64,000 nt of DNA from Parerythrobacter jejuensis (GCF_039536765.1 NZ_BAAAZF010000001.1:1364001-1428000); one strand, 5' to 3'; counted from the first letter of the stretch, positions 1-9,065 are shown. Program-made: numbers and translations. The notes: generated by a model from the letters alone, not told the origin.

Positions 1-692
1 AGAAACCCTTTCAATCGGCGGCCATCTTCGCTGGACGTGGATACCGGCATGTAGACGAGAAAACCCGGGGCCTCTTCACCGCCTTCCTGCGCCAGCACAA
101 TTTTGCCGGACGCTGTCGGACTGTTGGTCTGCAACGCCGTGTCCATTGCTGCCCTTCGCTTGGGCTCGGAATACATATCGTATCCCAATGCGCGGCGGGC
201 CCTGATGGTATCAGGATAAAGGAATGTCACCGGGGCAAGCCGGTTTTGCGTGGCATCGGGTTGCGGAGTGACTGTGAAGGGCGCGAGCAATTGCTGCTCT
301 ATGCGATCTTCGAAGTCTCCGATTTGCCACGGAGCGATACTTTCAGCCCAGCCGATGCCTTCCGCCCCGCGGTTGTCGTCGTTCAGCCTCAGCTCTTCGA
401 CGAAACGGCGAAACAAAGCCGCTGGTACTGCCTCGACGGTGGCAAACAGAGCGGCACCTGCGCGCAACGATGATCCTGTTGTATTGCCCCGCCGGTCGAG
501 CGCTGATGCAATGGCCTGCGCTGTCTGTTCGATCTCCGCCGCTTCACGGCCGTCCTCGCCTGTTTCGATGGCAAAGACGCTCAAGGCGGCAATGCCAGCC
601 ACGAGCAAGAAGATCGCGACCGGCACAGCGCGCGGGAATCGCACCAGCCACCGGCTCGTCCGCCGGACAGTAATGTCTGGTTGTGAAACCAA
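1..692 (-). CDS. CHASE-domain sensor histidine kinase, N-terminal part (cut by window edge)
   Basis: The frame is open on the minus strand from a TTG at 692 to the left edge, about 230 residues. An in-frame TGA lies just upstream (720-722) and an AGGGAG ribosome site sits at 702-707, which picks the TTG. After a basic N terminus there is a membrane segment at about residues 22-43, then an extracytoplasmic region with typical CHASE signatures (RGAEGIGWA, and GYDMYSEPKRRAAMD further on). The kinase domain would lie outside the window. It diverges from nepR-ecfG, and kinases beside this pair often feed PhyR in the alphaproteobacterial general stress response. That role is inferred; the CHASE region is seen. 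Confidence 0.8.
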   Translation of the reverse strand, partial: MVSQPDITVRRTSRWLVRFPRAVPVAIFLLVAGIAALSVFAIETGEDGREAAEIEQTAQAIASALDRRGNTTGSSLRAGAALFATVEAVPAALFRRFVEELRLNDDNRGAEGIGWAESIAPWQIGDFEDRIEQQLLAPFTVTPQPDATQNRLAPVTFLYPDTIRARRALGYDMYSEPKRRAAMDTALQTNSPTASGKIVLAQEGGEEAPGFLVYMPVSTSSEDGRRLKGF

Positions 693-750
693 GAAGTTCC
701 GCTCCCTTATGTCCCTCGATCACCAAACGGCGCTCGCGTCTCCAGTGGTG

Positions 751-777
751 GGAACCAAAGCATCGCGGTTTCGTTCC
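751..777. promoter_or_regulatory. Bidirectional EcfG (general stress) promoter
   Basis: On the plus strand GGAAC (751-755), 16 bases, then CGTT (772-775) match the alphaproteobacterial EcfG consensus GGAAC-N16/17-CGTT, about 78 bases before the nepR start. On the minus strand the same bases read GGAAC (777-773), 16 bases, GGTT (756-753), pointing to the divergent kinase about 60 bases from its start. The element is a near-palindrome, so one site could serve both transcripts. Confidence 0.75.
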
Positions 778-852
778 TTTCCCCACGATGGAAATTCGCA
801 ATTGGTCCGCGTAAGGGACATTGCGAAGGGTGAGGGAACAGGCGGAAGCCAT

Positions 853-1059
853 ATGACAACGAAACCAACTGGCGAGGCCGGTACCGGCAAGGCGGGCGCC
901 ACCAACGACGCGTCCCCGGCGGGAAGCAAGAACCCCGAATGGGCAGACGGCTTGCGGCAACTCTACGATTCCGTCGTCGAGGAGCCCCTGCCTGACAGCT
1001 TCAAGGATCTGCTCGCCAAACTTGACGACGGCAGCGATACCGACGGCAAGAGCGCATGA
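853..1059 (+). CDS. nepR: NepR, anti-sigma factor of EcfG
   Basis: Encodes 68 residues, the size expected for NepR. The N-terminal 27 residues are low-complexity; the C-terminal half carries the NepR core (GLRQLYDSVVEEPLPDSF, then KDLLAKLD) that forms the two helices binding EcfG, or PhyR when phosphorylated. The start is the ATG at 853 because the conserved core leaves little room and the frame upstream has no family similarity. The stop overlaps the ecfG start by four bases (ATGA), so the pair is translationally coupled. Expected function, known from the family: hold EcfG inactive until phospho-PhyR captures NepR. No phyR gene is visible in the window. Confidence 0.92.
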   Translation: MTTKPTGEAGTGKAGATNDASPAGSKNPEWADGLRQLYDSVVEEPLPDSFKDLLAKLDDGSDTDGKSA

Positions 1060-1670
1060 ACAAACCGGCGCGCACTGCCGCAGAAAAAGCAGATTTCAAA
1101 CATGAGCTCACCGAGGTCGTCCCGCATCTGCGTGCCTTTGCGCGCGGCCTGTGCGGTCGACCCGATATGGCCGACGATCTGGTGCAAGAGGCCTTGATGA
1201 AAGCCTGGGCCGCGCAAGAGCGGTTTGAGCCGGGAACTTCGATGCGTGCCTGGACCTTCGTGATCCTGCGCAATGCCTATCTGACCGACATGCGCCGCAA
1301 TCGCTTCCGCGGCGAATATGATGAAGGCGTGGCCGAACGGATCCTTACGGCTCCGGCAGGACAGGAGGAACCGATCCACTTGTCCGACATGCATCGCGCC
1401 TTGTTGACCCTGCCCCCAGAAAGGCGCGAAGCCCTGCTGCTCGTCGGTGCGGGCGGTTTTTCCTACGAAGAGGCGGCCGAAATTTGTGGTTGTGCCATCG
1501 GCACGATCAAGAGCCGGGTCGGACGGGCACGGTCTGCTCTCAATGAAATGCTGGCCGAAGGCAAAATTCCGCAGCGCGCGATAGGTGACGACGCTGCGCA
1601 CCGGGCAATCCTGGAGGAGCTCGACATGGTCGCAGCCGGAGATGGCTTGTCGGAGCCTACCCAGACTTGA
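1056..1670 (+). CDS. ecfG: EcfG-type ECF sigma factor, general stress response
   Basis: 204 residues with only sigma regions 2 and 4. Region 2 is at about residues 20-90 (DDLVQEALMKAW is the core-binding helix) and region 4 at about 105-165, with the helix-turn-helix SYEEAAEICGCAIGTIKSR. It starts inside the nepR stop codon. In alphaproteobacteria this factor switches on stress genes from GGAAC-N16/17-CGTT promoters; one such promoter precedes its own operon, so positive autoregulation is likely. A C-terminal tail of about 35 residues after region 4 has no recognised function. Confident from the NepR neighbour and the promoter match. Confidence 0.92.
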   Translation: MNKPARTAAEKADFKHELTEVVPHLRAFARGLCGRPDMADDLVQEALMKAWAAQERFEPGTSMRAWTFVILRNAYLTDMRRNRFRGEYDEGVAERILTAPAGQEEPIHLSDMHRALLTLPPERREALLLVGAGGFSYEEAAEICGCAIGTIKSRVGRARSALNEMLAEGKIPQRAIGDDAAHRAILEELDMVAAGDGLSEPTQT

Positions 1671-1719
1671 ACGGCCTGCATTTGACGCTGGCCACACCTA
1701 TCGCCCAGAGAGAGGCGAC

Positions 1720-2931
1720 ATGAGTAACGAACCGACACCCGCAGATCCGGCGCCCCAGGAACCGGCCCAAACGTCGGCGCGAACGTCGACCCAGCCCAGT
1801 GCAAGGCCAAGCAAGCGGACAGCCTTCGCCGAACAGGAATTGCGCCTGATCAGCACATTGGTCCTCCTGATCGGACTTGGCCTCTTCCTCGCGCTGCCAT
1901 TTGTCTTGTCGATCGGTTCGGTCGTATTCCTGCCGCTCACGACAGCCATCGTCTTGACGATCCTGCTTTCACCGCTGGCAGACCAATTGGCCCGGATCGG
2001 ATTACCCAATGTCGTCTCGTCGATGCTGGCCCTGCTGATCTTCTGTGCCATCGTGCTGGTGGCCTTTGCCGTTATTCTCCAACCGGCCATTTCGCTGTTC
2101 GACGAGTTTCCGGACATGGTCGACCAAGTCGGAGCACGGTTTACCGAATTGCAGCAGGACTTCGCCTGGCTGGCGCGCGCCAATGCCGAATTCATGGAAG
2201 TGATGGGACGCTCTGGCGCAAACGAAGTGGTGCTGGCAACGCCATCGGTGTTCGAACAATTGGCAGTGGGCGCTCCCAGCCTGGTGCTAGAAATCCTGCT
2301 GACCTTCCTGATGGCCTTTTTCCTGATCGAGTCACGCATTCGCCTGCGCAGGAACCTGCTGTTCGGGCGGACCAATTTCGGCACCAGCATCAAGGCCGCG
2401 CGGGTCATGCGCGAAGTTCAGGATCGGGTTGCCGCCTATATCCTGACAGTTGCCTGGATCAATCTGGGCGTCGGGGTCGTGGTCGGGTGCGGTGCATGGC
2501 TGCTTGGTGTCGATGCGCCATTGATGTGGGGCGGCCTGGCGGCCCTGCTGAACTTCATTCCCTATATCGGCCCGTTGGCAATGACGGGCATCCTGACCTT
2601 GTTCGGGATTGCAACGGCAGACACATTGTTTCTAGGCCTGGTCCCGGCGGCAGCCTACCTGGCCCTGCATACGGTCGAGGCCAACGTGGTCACTCCGTCG
2701 ATCCTCGGGGCCCGGTTCACTATGAACCCGGTGATGATCCTGATCGCCTTTTCCTATTTCACCTGGGTATGGGGCGCGTTCGGGGCGTTGTTATCCGTGC
2801 CGATCCTGCTGATGCTGACTGCATTCTTCGATCATGTCGGCAGGCCGAACCTGATCGGGTTTATCTTTGGCGAGCCCCTATTTGCAACGCCGTTGATGGA
2901 AATCCCTACAAGCGATGAAACGCAGGCCTGA
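1720..2931 (+). CDS. AI-2E family transporter (permease)
   Basis: 403 residues from the ATG at 1720, preceded by an AGAGAG-type ribosome site. The first 40 residues are Pro/Thr/Ala-rich and probably cytosolic. The rest shows about eight hydrophobic segments with the AI-2E family (PF01594) layout: paired helices near residues 45-90, a soluble stretch (DEFPDMVDQVGARFTEL) and a C-terminal helix block with GGLAALLNFIPYIGPL and the VVTPSILG motif. Members include quorum-signal exporters and Na+/H+ antiporters, so the substrate cannot be read from sequence. It lies 49 bases after ecfG on the same strand and may be co-transcribed with it. Confidence 0.85.
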   Translation: MSNEPTPADPAPQEPAQTSARTSTQPSARPSKRTAFAEQELRLISTLVLLIGLGLFLALPFVLSIGSVVFLPLTTAIVLTILLSPLADQLARIGLPNVVSSMLALLIFCAIVLVAFAVILQPAISLFDEFPDMVDQVGARFTELQQDFAWLARANAEFMEVMGRSGANEVVLATPSVFEQLAVGAPSLVLEILLTFLMAFFLIESRIRLRRNLLFGRTNFGTSIKAARVMREVQDRVAAYILTVAWINLGVGVVVGCGAWLLGVDAPLMWGGLAALLNFIPYIGPLAMTGILTLFGIATADTLFLGLVPAAAYLALHTVEANVVTPSILGARFTMNPVMILIAFSYFTWVWGAFGALLSVPILLMLTAFFDHVGRPNLIGFIFGEPLFATPLMEIPTSDETQA

Positions 2932-2932
2932 C

Positions 2933-2974
2933 AGCAGAAGGCCCGCCCCGCATGTGCGGGACGGGCCTTCTGCT
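2933..2974. terminator. Bidirectional hairpin terminator between convergent genes
   Basis: A 20-base stem with a single mismatch (arms 2933-2952 and 2955-2974, a two-base tip at 2953-2954) fills the gap between the AI-2E permease and sodB, which converge on it. The arm starts AGCAGAAGGCCCG and returns as CGGGCCTTCTGCT, so each strand reads pyrimidine-rich sequence after the stem. Confidence 0.7.
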
Positions 2975-2994
2975 GCTTGGTGCTAGGACCGTGA

Positions 2995-3609
2995 TCAGGC
3001 CGGATAGGACCAGGTCGTTCCGCGCGCCAGATTCTCGGACGCAAAGCTCCAGTTCAGCTTGTCGCCGGTCACAGCCTTCAGATAGGCCGGACGGGCATTC
3101 TGGTGGTCGAGATAATAAGCGTGTTCCCACAGGTCGATCACCAACAGCGGATTGACGCCGTCCTGGTCGGCCAGCGTGTCCCCATCATGGGTTTCCTCGA
3201 TCGAGAGCTTGCCGCCCTTTTCAGCGAGCCAGACCCAGCCGCTGGCAAAATGGCCGGCGCCACGATCCTGCAACTGCTGCTTGAGCTCGTCAATCGAACC
3301 GAAGGCATCGTTGATCATGCTGGTCAATTCATCCGACGGGCTGTTGGTGTCGCCGGTCATGGAATGCCAGTAAAAGCCGTGGTTCCAGCTTTGCGCGGCG
3401 TTGTTGAACAGACCCTGGTTCGATCCGCGTGCAGCGGCGATCACATCTTCCAGCGTGCCATTGGCATGGTCAGTGCCTTCAATCGCGGCGTTCATCTTGT
3501 CGATATACGCCTGGTGGTGCTTGCCGTGATGGAACGACAAAGTCTCGGCAGAGACGGCCGGCGCCAGCGCGTCATCGGCGTAGGGAAGTGGAGTTACTGC
3601 AAAAGCCAT
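2995..3609 (-). CDS. sodB: Iron superoxide dismutase
   Basis: 204 residues, the usual length. It disproportionates superoxide to peroxide and oxygen in the cytosol. Metal ligands are visible: His27 in LSFHHGKHHQAY, the second His in NNAAQSWNHGFYWHS, and the Asp and His of DLWEHAYYLDHQN. The residues around the second ligand and the GAGHFASGWVWL segment fit the Fe type better than Mn, although cambialistic use cannot be excluded. The peroxide it makes would be handled by AhpC/AhpF and KatG encoded 44-49 kb away. No signal peptide is seen. Confidence 0.95.
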   Translation of the reverse strand: MAFAVTPLPYADDALAPAVSAETLSFHHGKHHQAYIDKMNAAIEGTDHANGTLEDVIAAARGSNQGLFNNAAQSWNHGFYWHSMTGDTNSPSDELTSMINDAFGSIDELKQQLQDRGAGHFASGWVWLAEKGGKLSIEETHDGDTLADQDGVNPLLVIDLWEHAYYLDHQNARPAYLKAVTGDKLNWSFASENLARGTTWSYPA

Positions 3610-3672
3610 CGAATGATCTCCCGTTTGAGATGGTATGAATTTCTGTGTCGGCTTACCAACGCACAGAACGCG

Positions 3673-4983
3673 CTAGGGTTGCAAGCCGGTATCTTTTTCC
3701 CTGTCGACCGCTGCGGTCAGGCCGACATTCATGGTCACATTGGCCAGAGTCCGCATGATATCGGGCAGCATTTCAACCGCAACCAGCAGGGCTAGCGGCT
3801 CGATCGGGACCCCCATCGCCAGCGCAATCGGGCCGATCGAAATGACGAAGCTGATCGATCCGGGCAGGCTGACCGAGCCGACGCTGATCACAAAAGCAAC
3901 CGCGATACCGGCGATCAGCAGCATCGGGGTCAATTCAACACCGGCAAGATGCGCGACATAGATCGCGACGGCCATATTCATGGCCGGGCTGGTGGCCCTG
4001 AATATCGCGACTGCGAGAGGCAGGACAAAATCCGCCACTTCCTCCCGGATACCAAGCCGGCGAGCACTCGCGAGCATTGCGGGCAAGCTGGCAAGCGAGC
4101 TCTGGGTCGAGACTGCAACCGCTTGTGAAGGCAAGACAGCGCGGGCGAATTGTGCAGGCGATCTTCGCCCTCCGACGATCCCGACGATATAGCCCGCGAC
4201 CAGCACGATCGCCCCCATCGCCGACACAGTAATGATGTAATGCGCCAGGGTTGCAAAGGCCCCGCCCCCGGCCCGCGCTGCGACCCCGACAGCCAGTGCG
4301 AATACCCCCACCGGTGCAACCCATAGCACCCAGCCGATGATCGTCAGCATGGCATTCGCCAGGGCTTCGAAGAATCTCAGCATTGTCAGGCGCTGCCCCT
4401 CGGGCAGGCGCGATACGGCGACTGCGAACAGCGCGAAGAAGATCGTCAGCGGCAAGGTAGAGGTTTCGGCTGCCGCCTGGATAATATTGGGCGCGATCAG
4501 CGAGGAAATGAAATCTCCGATCGTCGGCACTTGCTGCGCTTCACCCGCCGGGGCGTCAAGAATGCTGGCCGCGCCCGCTGGCGGCGGGAACGCTTGAAGC
4601 AACAGCGGCATGCAAATGGCAGCCGCGACCCCACTGAAAACAAGCAAGGCGAACACCATCAGCAGCATTCGCCGCGCCGTCGCGCCGGCCCGGGCCGCCT
4701 GCGCCATCTTCGTAATGCCCAGCACCAGCAGCGCCGCGACCAGTGGAATGATCGTCATCTGCAAAGCCCGGAGCCACAGCGAGCCGACTGGCCGTGTCAC
4801 TTCCAGCACAGGCTCGATCACGCTCGATCCTGCCAACAGCAACCCGGTCAGCAATCCGGCCACCAGGCCGCCAAATGTCCACCAGACCGGCAGCCTGATC
4901 GTGACCAATCCGTCGCCTTCGCCAGCGGCTACGGATGCGCCTTGCTGTGTGTCAGTATCGGCCAAGCCGGTATTCTCCCCCAA
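3673..4983 (-). CDS. Dicarboxylate/amino acid:cation symporter (DAACS family)
   Basis: About 436 residues with eight or more membrane segments and the glutamate/dicarboxylate symporter fold (PF00375). Hallmarks are the serine-rich re-entrant segment ([15 protein letters not shown]), the helix-7 motif [10 protein letters not shown] after RATSPAM, and the second re-entrant loop [12 protein letters not shown]. The start is TTG at 4983 with an AAAAGGG upstream; no in-frame ATG precedes the first helix, so the exact start is uncertain. It probably imports C4-dicarboxylates or acidic amino acids with Na+ or H+; the substrate is unassigned. It diverges from glmM over 92 bases. Confidence 0.88.
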   Translation of the reverse strand: MGENTGLADTDTQQGASVAAGEGDGLVTIRLPVWWTFGGLVAGLLTGLLLAGSSVIEPVLEVTRPVGSLWLRALQMTIIPLVAALLVLGITKMAQAARAGATARRMLLMVFALLVFSGVAAAICMPLLLQAFPPPAGAASILDAPAGEAQQVPTIGDFISSLIAPNIIQAAAETSTLPLTIFFALFAVAVSRLPEGQRLTMLRFFEALANAMLTIIGWVLWVAPVGVFALAVGVAARAGGGAFATLAHYIITVSAMGAIVLVAGYIVGIVGGRRSPAQFARAVLPSQAVAVSTQSSLASLPAMLASARRLGIREEVADFVLPLAVAIFRATSPAMNMAVAIYVAHLAGVELTPMLLIAGIAVAFVISVGSVSLPGSISFVISIGPIALAMGVPIEPLALLVAVEMLPDIMRTLANVTMNVGLTAAVDREKDTGLQP

Positions 4984-5075
4984 TCGGCCCTTTTCTTTGT
5001 GGCCGCTTCACGCCAGAAGCGCGTGGCAAATCGCGGGAAGCCCCGCAACACCAAATCGCGAAACAGGGACAGGCA

Positions 5076-6413
5076 ATGGCGCGCAAATTTTTCGGCACGG
5101 ACGGAATCCGGGGCGAGACCAACAAGGGGAACATGACCGCCGATATGGCCATGCGTGTGGCGCAGGCAGCTGGCGAATACTTCCTGCGCGGGGACCACCG
5201 CCATAGGGTGGTGATCGGCAAGGACACCCGGCTTTCCGGCTATATGATGGAAGCTGCGATGGTGGCCGGGTTCACCAGTGTCGGCATGGATGTGATCCAG
5301 ACCGGCCCGATCCCGACCCCGGGCGTCGCGCTGCTCGCACGCGAAATGCGGGCCGATCTGGGCGTGATGATATCAGCCAGCCACAATGCCTATCTCGACA
5401 ATGGCATCAAATTGTTCGGCCCTGACGGGTTCAAACTGTCAGACGACGCGGAAATGGCCATCGAAGCGGCGCTGGACCGCGAGCCGGCCCTGGTTCAGGC
5501 TGCGCAGATCGGCCGCACCCGCAAGATCGAGGATCTGCGTGGGCGCTACATCCATGCCGTAAAGCAAACCGTTTCGTCCGAAACCCGGTTCGACGGCCTG
5601 AAAGTGGTTATCGATTGCGCCAATGGCGCAGGATACATGGTCGCCCCCTCCGCAATTTGGGAACTGGGTGCTGAGGTGATCAGCATCGGGGTCACTCCCA
5701 ACGGGACCAATATCAATGACGGGGTCGGCTCGACATCGCTCGGCCTGCTCAAGAAAACCGTGGTCGAAGAAGGCGCAGATATCGGCATCGCGCTCGACGG
5801 GGACGCCGATCGGTTGATCGTGATCGACGAAAAGGGGCAAGAGGTTGATGGCGACCAGATCATGGCGCTGATTGCCACGCGCATGGCCGAGAAGCAGGTT
5901 TTGCGCGGCGGCGGCGTGGTTGCAACGGTAATGAGCAATCTGGGCCTTGAGCGCTATCTGCACAGCAAGAAACTGACGCTCGAGCGGACCAAAGTGGGCG
6001 ACCGTTATGTCCTGAGCAGAATGAAGACTGGTGGCTTCAATATCGGCGGGGAGCAATCGGGCCATATGATCATGCTCGACCATTCGACCACGGGCGACGG
6101 CACCGTGGCTGCGCTGCGGGTGCTGGCGAGCCTGGTCAATTCGGGCAAGCGCGCCAGCGAAATGCTGCATGTTTTCGAACCGGTCCCGCAATTGCTCAAG
6201 AATGTCCGCTACGAAGGTGGTCGCCCGCTGGAGAAAGACAGCGTGCAGGCTGCCATCGCCGAAGCAGAAAAAGCGTTGGACGGCACGGGCCGGCTGGTCA
6301 TTCGCCCATCGGGAACCGAGCCAGTGATCCGCGTGATGGCGGAAGGCGACGATGCCGCTCAGGTCGAAGCGATCGTCGACCAAGTGTGCGATGCAGTGAA
6401 AGCAGCAGGATAA
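5076..6413 (+). CDS. glmM: Phosphoglucosamine mutase
   Basis: 445 residues. It converts glucosamine-6-phosphate to glucosamine-1-phosphate for UDP-GlcNAc, the precursor of peptidoglycan and lipopolysaccharide. The start is the ATG giving [13 protein letters not shown], the invariant GlmM N terminus. The phosphoserine loop is [17 protein letters not shown] at about residue 100, the metal loop is DGDADR near residue 243, and the sugar-binding loop is GGEQSGH. The C-terminal phosphate-binding motif [12 protein letters not shown] is intact. The stop overlaps the next ATG, so it heads a glmM-DUF1272-thiD unit. Confidence 0.97.
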   Translation: MARKFFGTDGIRGETNKGNMTADMAMRVAQAAGEYFLRGDHRHRVVIGKDTRLSGYMMEAAMVAGFTSVGMDVIQTGPIPTPGVALLAREMRADLGVMISASHNAYLDNGIKLFGPDGFKLSDDAEMAIEAALDREPALVQAAQIGRTRKIEDLRGRYIHAVKQTVSSETRFDGLKVVIDCANGAGYMVAPSAIWELGAEVISIGVTPNGTNINDGVGSTSLGLLKKTVVEEGADIGIALDGDADRLIVIDEKGQEVDGDQIMALIATRMAEKQVLRGGGVVATVMSNLGLERYLHSKKLTLERTKVGDRYVLSRMKTGGFNIGGEQSGHMIMLDHSTTGDGTVAALRVLASLVNSGKRASEMLHVFEPVPQLLKNVRYEGGRPLEKDSVQAAIAEAEKALDGTGRLVIRPSGTEPVIRVMAEGDDAAQVEAIVDQVCDAVKAAG

Positions 6414-6640
6414 TGCCCTTGGAGATGCGCCCGGATTGCGAACGCTGTGGCACCGATCTGCCGGCCTCGGCTTCGGGCGCTTTCATTTGCAGCTTCGAAT
6501 GCACTTTCTGCGCGGATTGCGCCGACGAGATGGATGATCGGTGCCCCAATTGCGGTGGCGAGCTGATGGATCGCCCGACCCGTTCGAAGCAATTGCTGGA
6601 AAAGTACCCGGCCAGCACCGAGCGGAAGTACGCCCCGTGA
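6413..6640 (+). CDS. DUF1272 small cysteine-rich protein
   Basis: 75 residues starting [13 protein letters not shown], the usual N terminus of the DUF1272 family. Cysteines occur as CERC, single Cys in FIC and FEC, then CADC, RC and PNC, which suggests one or two zinc sites. The ATG overlaps the glmM stop (TAATG) and its own TGA overlaps the thiD start (GTGA), so it is translationally coupled on both sides. Family function is unknown. A second in-frame ATG at 6425 (MRPDCERC) is possible. Confidence 0.85.
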   Translation: MPLEMRPDCERCGTDLPASASGAFICSFECTFCADCADEMDDRCPNCGGELMDRPTRSKQLLEKYPASTERKYAP

Positions 6641-7443
6641 CCGCGCCGCCCCGCATCCTGATCATAGCCGGGTCCGACAGTTCGGGCGGCGCGGGCATTC
6701 AGGCCGATATCAAGACGGTGACGATGCTGGGCGGCTACGCGATGACCGCGATCACGGCCGTCACCGCCCAGAACAGCGTCGGGGTCCAGGGTATCACCCC
6801 GCTGGAAGGGCAGTTTGTCGGCCAGCAGATTGCCTCGTGCCTCGACGATATCGGCGTCGATGCGATCAAGATCGGAATGCTGCAGAACGAGGATATCGTG
6901 CGGCACGTAGTGCGCGCGCTTGGCGAGATTGACGGGGACATTCCCATTGTCCTCGATCCGGTGATGGTCGCCACATCAGGCGCACCGCTGGTGGTGCAAG
7001 ACGCCATTGACGTGATCCGTGACCAGCTGTTCCCGCTCGCCAACCTCCTTACGCCCAATCTGCCCGAGCTCGAATTGCTGGCTGGCCTCGAACTGCGCGA
7101 CACGGGTCAAGTTGGCGAAGCCGCGCAGTCCCTCGCCGAAGAATACGGCTTCAGTGTGCTCGCAAAAGGCGGGCACACTGACGATCAACGGATCATCGAT
7201 ATCCTGGTCCCGCCCGACGAGCGCATGGTCCATTTTGACGGCGCCCGGATCGACACGCGCCACACCCATGGCACGGGCTGCACACTCGCGAGCGCCATTG
7301 CCACGCTGCTGGGTCATGGCCAGTCGATGGAGCACGCCGTGCGCCTTGCGCGCCGGTTCGTGCGCGAAGCGATCGAGAAAGCACCCGGATTCGGCGCCGG
7401 TGGCGGCCCGCTGGGCCACCAGGCGGTGCGCCTCAAGGATTAG
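6637..7443 (+). CDS. thiD: Hydroxymethylpyrimidine (phosphate) kinase
   Basis: 268 residues from a GTG that overlaps the DUF1272 stop. It phosphorylates HMP and HMP-phosphate in thiamine synthesis. The ribokinase-like fold is recognisable: N-terminal ILIIAGSDSSGGAGIQAD, the central VLDPVMVATSG, and the C-terminal anion hole THGTGCTLASAIA with the catalytic Asp/Cys region. The last four bases overlap the end of the convergent LOG-family gene. No other thiamine gene and no TPP riboswitch is visible nearby. Confidence 0.93.
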   Translation: MTAPPRILIIAGSDSSGGAGIQADIKTVTMLGGYAMTAITAVTAQNSVGVQGITPLEGQFVGQQIASCLDDIGVDAIKIGMLQNEDIVRHVVRALGEIDGDIPIVLDPVMVATSGAPLVVQDAIDVIRDQLFPLANLLTPNLPELELLAGLELRDTGQVGEAAQSLAEEYGFSVLAKGGHTDDQRIIDILVPPDERMVHFDGARIDTRHTHGTGCTLASAIATLLGHGQSMEHAVRLARRFVREAIEKAPGFGAGGGPLGHQAVRLKD

Positions 7444-8333
7444 CTGTCGAGGTCGTAGAATTCCGCGATATGCGCCCAGGCATCATCGGCAGTTTCGCAC
7501 CAGGTAATCAGGTCCAGATCTTTCTTCGAAATCGTGCCTTCTTCGGCAATCGCTTCAAAATTGACGACCCGGTTCCAGAAACCTTTGCCGAACAGCAGGA
7601 TCGGCATCGGCTTCATCTTGCCGGTCTGGATCAGCGTGAGCAGCTCGAAGAACTCGTCAAAGGTGCCGAAACCGCCCGGGAACACCGCCACGGCCTTGGC
7701 ACGCAGCAGGAAGTGCATCTTGCGTAGCGCAAAATAGTGGAACTGGAAGCTGAGATAGGGCGTCACATATGTGTTGGGCGCCTGCTCATGCGGCAACACG
7801 ATATTGAGCCCGATGGACTCAGCGCCGGCATCGCTTGCACCGCGATTGGCCGCTTCCATAATCGATGGGCCACCGCCGCTGGTGACCACGAATTGGCGCT
7901 TGCCGTCTTCGACAATAGCCTTTTCGCTCACCATCCGGGCAAGCTTGTAGGCCTCTTCGTAATACTTGGCCTTGGCGACAAGATTGGCCGCCACCCGCTG
8001 CTCGTATTCGGAATCGCCCTTGGCAGCTTCCAGCCGGGCTTCCGCTTCTTCCGGAGAAGGAATGCGGGCCGATCCATACATCACCAGGGTTGATCCAACC
8101 CTTGCCTCGTCCAGCAGCATCTCCGGCTTGAGCAATTCCAGCTGGAAGCGGACCGGGCGCAGTTCCTCGCGCAGCAGGAAATCGTCGTCCTGGAAGGCCA
8201 GCTTGTAAGCCGGGTGCTGCGTTTGCGGCGTCTCATGCGGCGCGGTCTCACAGAAACCGGCCTCCTGCTCGGCCGGATAGAACCGGCGGTCGGACAGGTC
8301 GTGGTCGGGAATCTTGTCTGCTTTGTCAGTCAT
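7440..8333 (-). CDS. LOG family protein (TIGR00730-like nucleotide phosphoribohydrolase)
   Basis: 297 residues from the ATG giving MTDKADKIPD; a longer frame to 8369 is open but lacks a convincing start. The Rossmann-like LOG domain (about 120-290) has SGGGPSIMEAANRGA and the signature PGGFGTFDEFFELLTLIQ. LOG proteins cleave cytokinin-type or purine nucleotide 5'-monophosphates. This one belongs to the longer bacterial group with an N-terminal extension of about 90 residues, whose substrate is less certain. It ends inside the end of thiD (convergent). Confidence 0.85.
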   Translation of the reverse strand: MTDKADKIPDHDLSDRRFYPAEQEAGFCETAPHETPQTQHPAYKLAFQDDDFLLREELRPVRFQLELLKPEMLLDEARVGSTLVMYGSARIPSPEEAEARLEAAKGDSEYEQRVAANLVAKAKYYEEAYKLARMVSEKAIVEDGKRQFVVTSGGGPSIMEAANRGASDAGAESIGLNIVLPHEQAPNTYVTPYLSFQFHYFALRKMHFLLRAKAVAVFPGGFGTFDEFFELLTLIQTGKMKPMPILLFGKGFWNRVVNFEAIAEEGTISKKDLDLITWCETADDAWAHIAEFYDLDS

Positions 8334-8372
8334 TGCATCGCCCCTAGGCCTAGCAACACCTGCGGGCAAGCA

Positions 8373-8927
8373 TCACAGGACAAACGCAAGCAATACGAAC
8401 ACGATAGTGCCAAAGGCGAGCGACCCGATCGTCTTGTTGCGATAGCCCGGGGCCATGAAGCCCACGATCAGCCCGCCGAACACCACCAGGAACAGGCTGA
8501 TGGCGGCAAAGATCTGGTACCATTTGAACATTTGCGGGCCGTGCCCCTTGTGCAATTCCATCATCCGGTATTGCAGGTTGGGCTGGTGCAAGGCGGCGGA
8601 CCACTGGCCGTCCTCATCGGTCAGCACCACAAAGTCACGCGAGGTCGGGCGGGTCGTAATCGAGCCGGGGCGCATCCGAAGATATTCGAAGTCTGTCGGG
8701 AGATCATTGGCTGCGAGCACCGCCCGCACGCTATCTTCCACATCAGGCGCGTCTTGCTGGATTGCGATCTCCGCGGGAACAGACAGCGCCGTTTCGACAG
8801 TCTCGCCCTTGTTGCCCCACAAATAGAGCCCCCCAGTCACCGCGACCAGGAAGAACAGCGGCGCCAGCAGGCCCGCCAGCAACAGGTGGCACACGACCAG
8901 GAAATTGCGCGTTTTGGCACGGCTCAT
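8373..8927 (-). CDS. PepSY-associated membrane protein, probably iron-regulated
   Basis: 184 residues: a membrane helix at about 10-38 (FLVVCHLLLAGLLAPLFF), a periplasmic middle with PepSY-like features (SVRAVLAANDLPTDFEYLRM), then two C-terminal helices from about residue 135 (FKWYQIFAAISLFLVVFGGL). It resembles short PepSY-associated TM proteins found near TonB-dependent siderophore receptors, which may help reduce or release imported iron. A near-consensus Fur site lies 35-53 bases upstream of its start, which supports an iron role. No receptor gene is adjacent. Function is inferred. Confidence 0.65.
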   Translation of the reverse strand: MSRAKTRNFLVVCHLLLAGLLAPLFFLVAVTGGLYLWGNKGETVETALSVPAEIAIQQDAPDVEDSVRAVLAANDLPTDFEYLRMRPGSITTRPTSRDFVVLTDEDGQWSAALHQPNLQYRMMELHKGHGPQMFKWYQIFAAISLFLVVFGGLIVGFMAPGYRNKTIGSLAFGTIVFVLLAFVL

Positions 8928-8961
8928 TTACAACGCTCCAGTGGCAGACAGAGGAAATCAG

Positions 8962-8980
8962 GATAATGATAATCAATTGC
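8962..8980 (-). promoter_or_regulatory. Fur box upstream of the PepSY-like gene
   Basis: The 19 bases match the classic Fur consensus GATAATGATAATCATTATC at 16 positions, including the first 14. The distance to the downstream start at 8927 (35 bases) is right for an operator over the promoter. Iron-replete repression is expected. Confidence 0.7.
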
Positions 8981-9065
8981 AACAAGCGATTGGCGGCATG
9001 AGAATGGATTGTCAAACCCTGTTCGCGTCCGAAAGGCGAAAAAGTGCCGGATTGAGAAGGAGTGC

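Noticed and set aside
3103-3795. A 230-codon plus-strand frame opposite sodB and the symporter end
   Set aside because: It crosses the boundary of two real minus-strand genes and resembles nothing known.
5439-6383. A 314-codon minus-strand frame opposite glmM
   Set aside because: GlmM is intact and standard in length. The antisense translation matches no family and has no supporting start.
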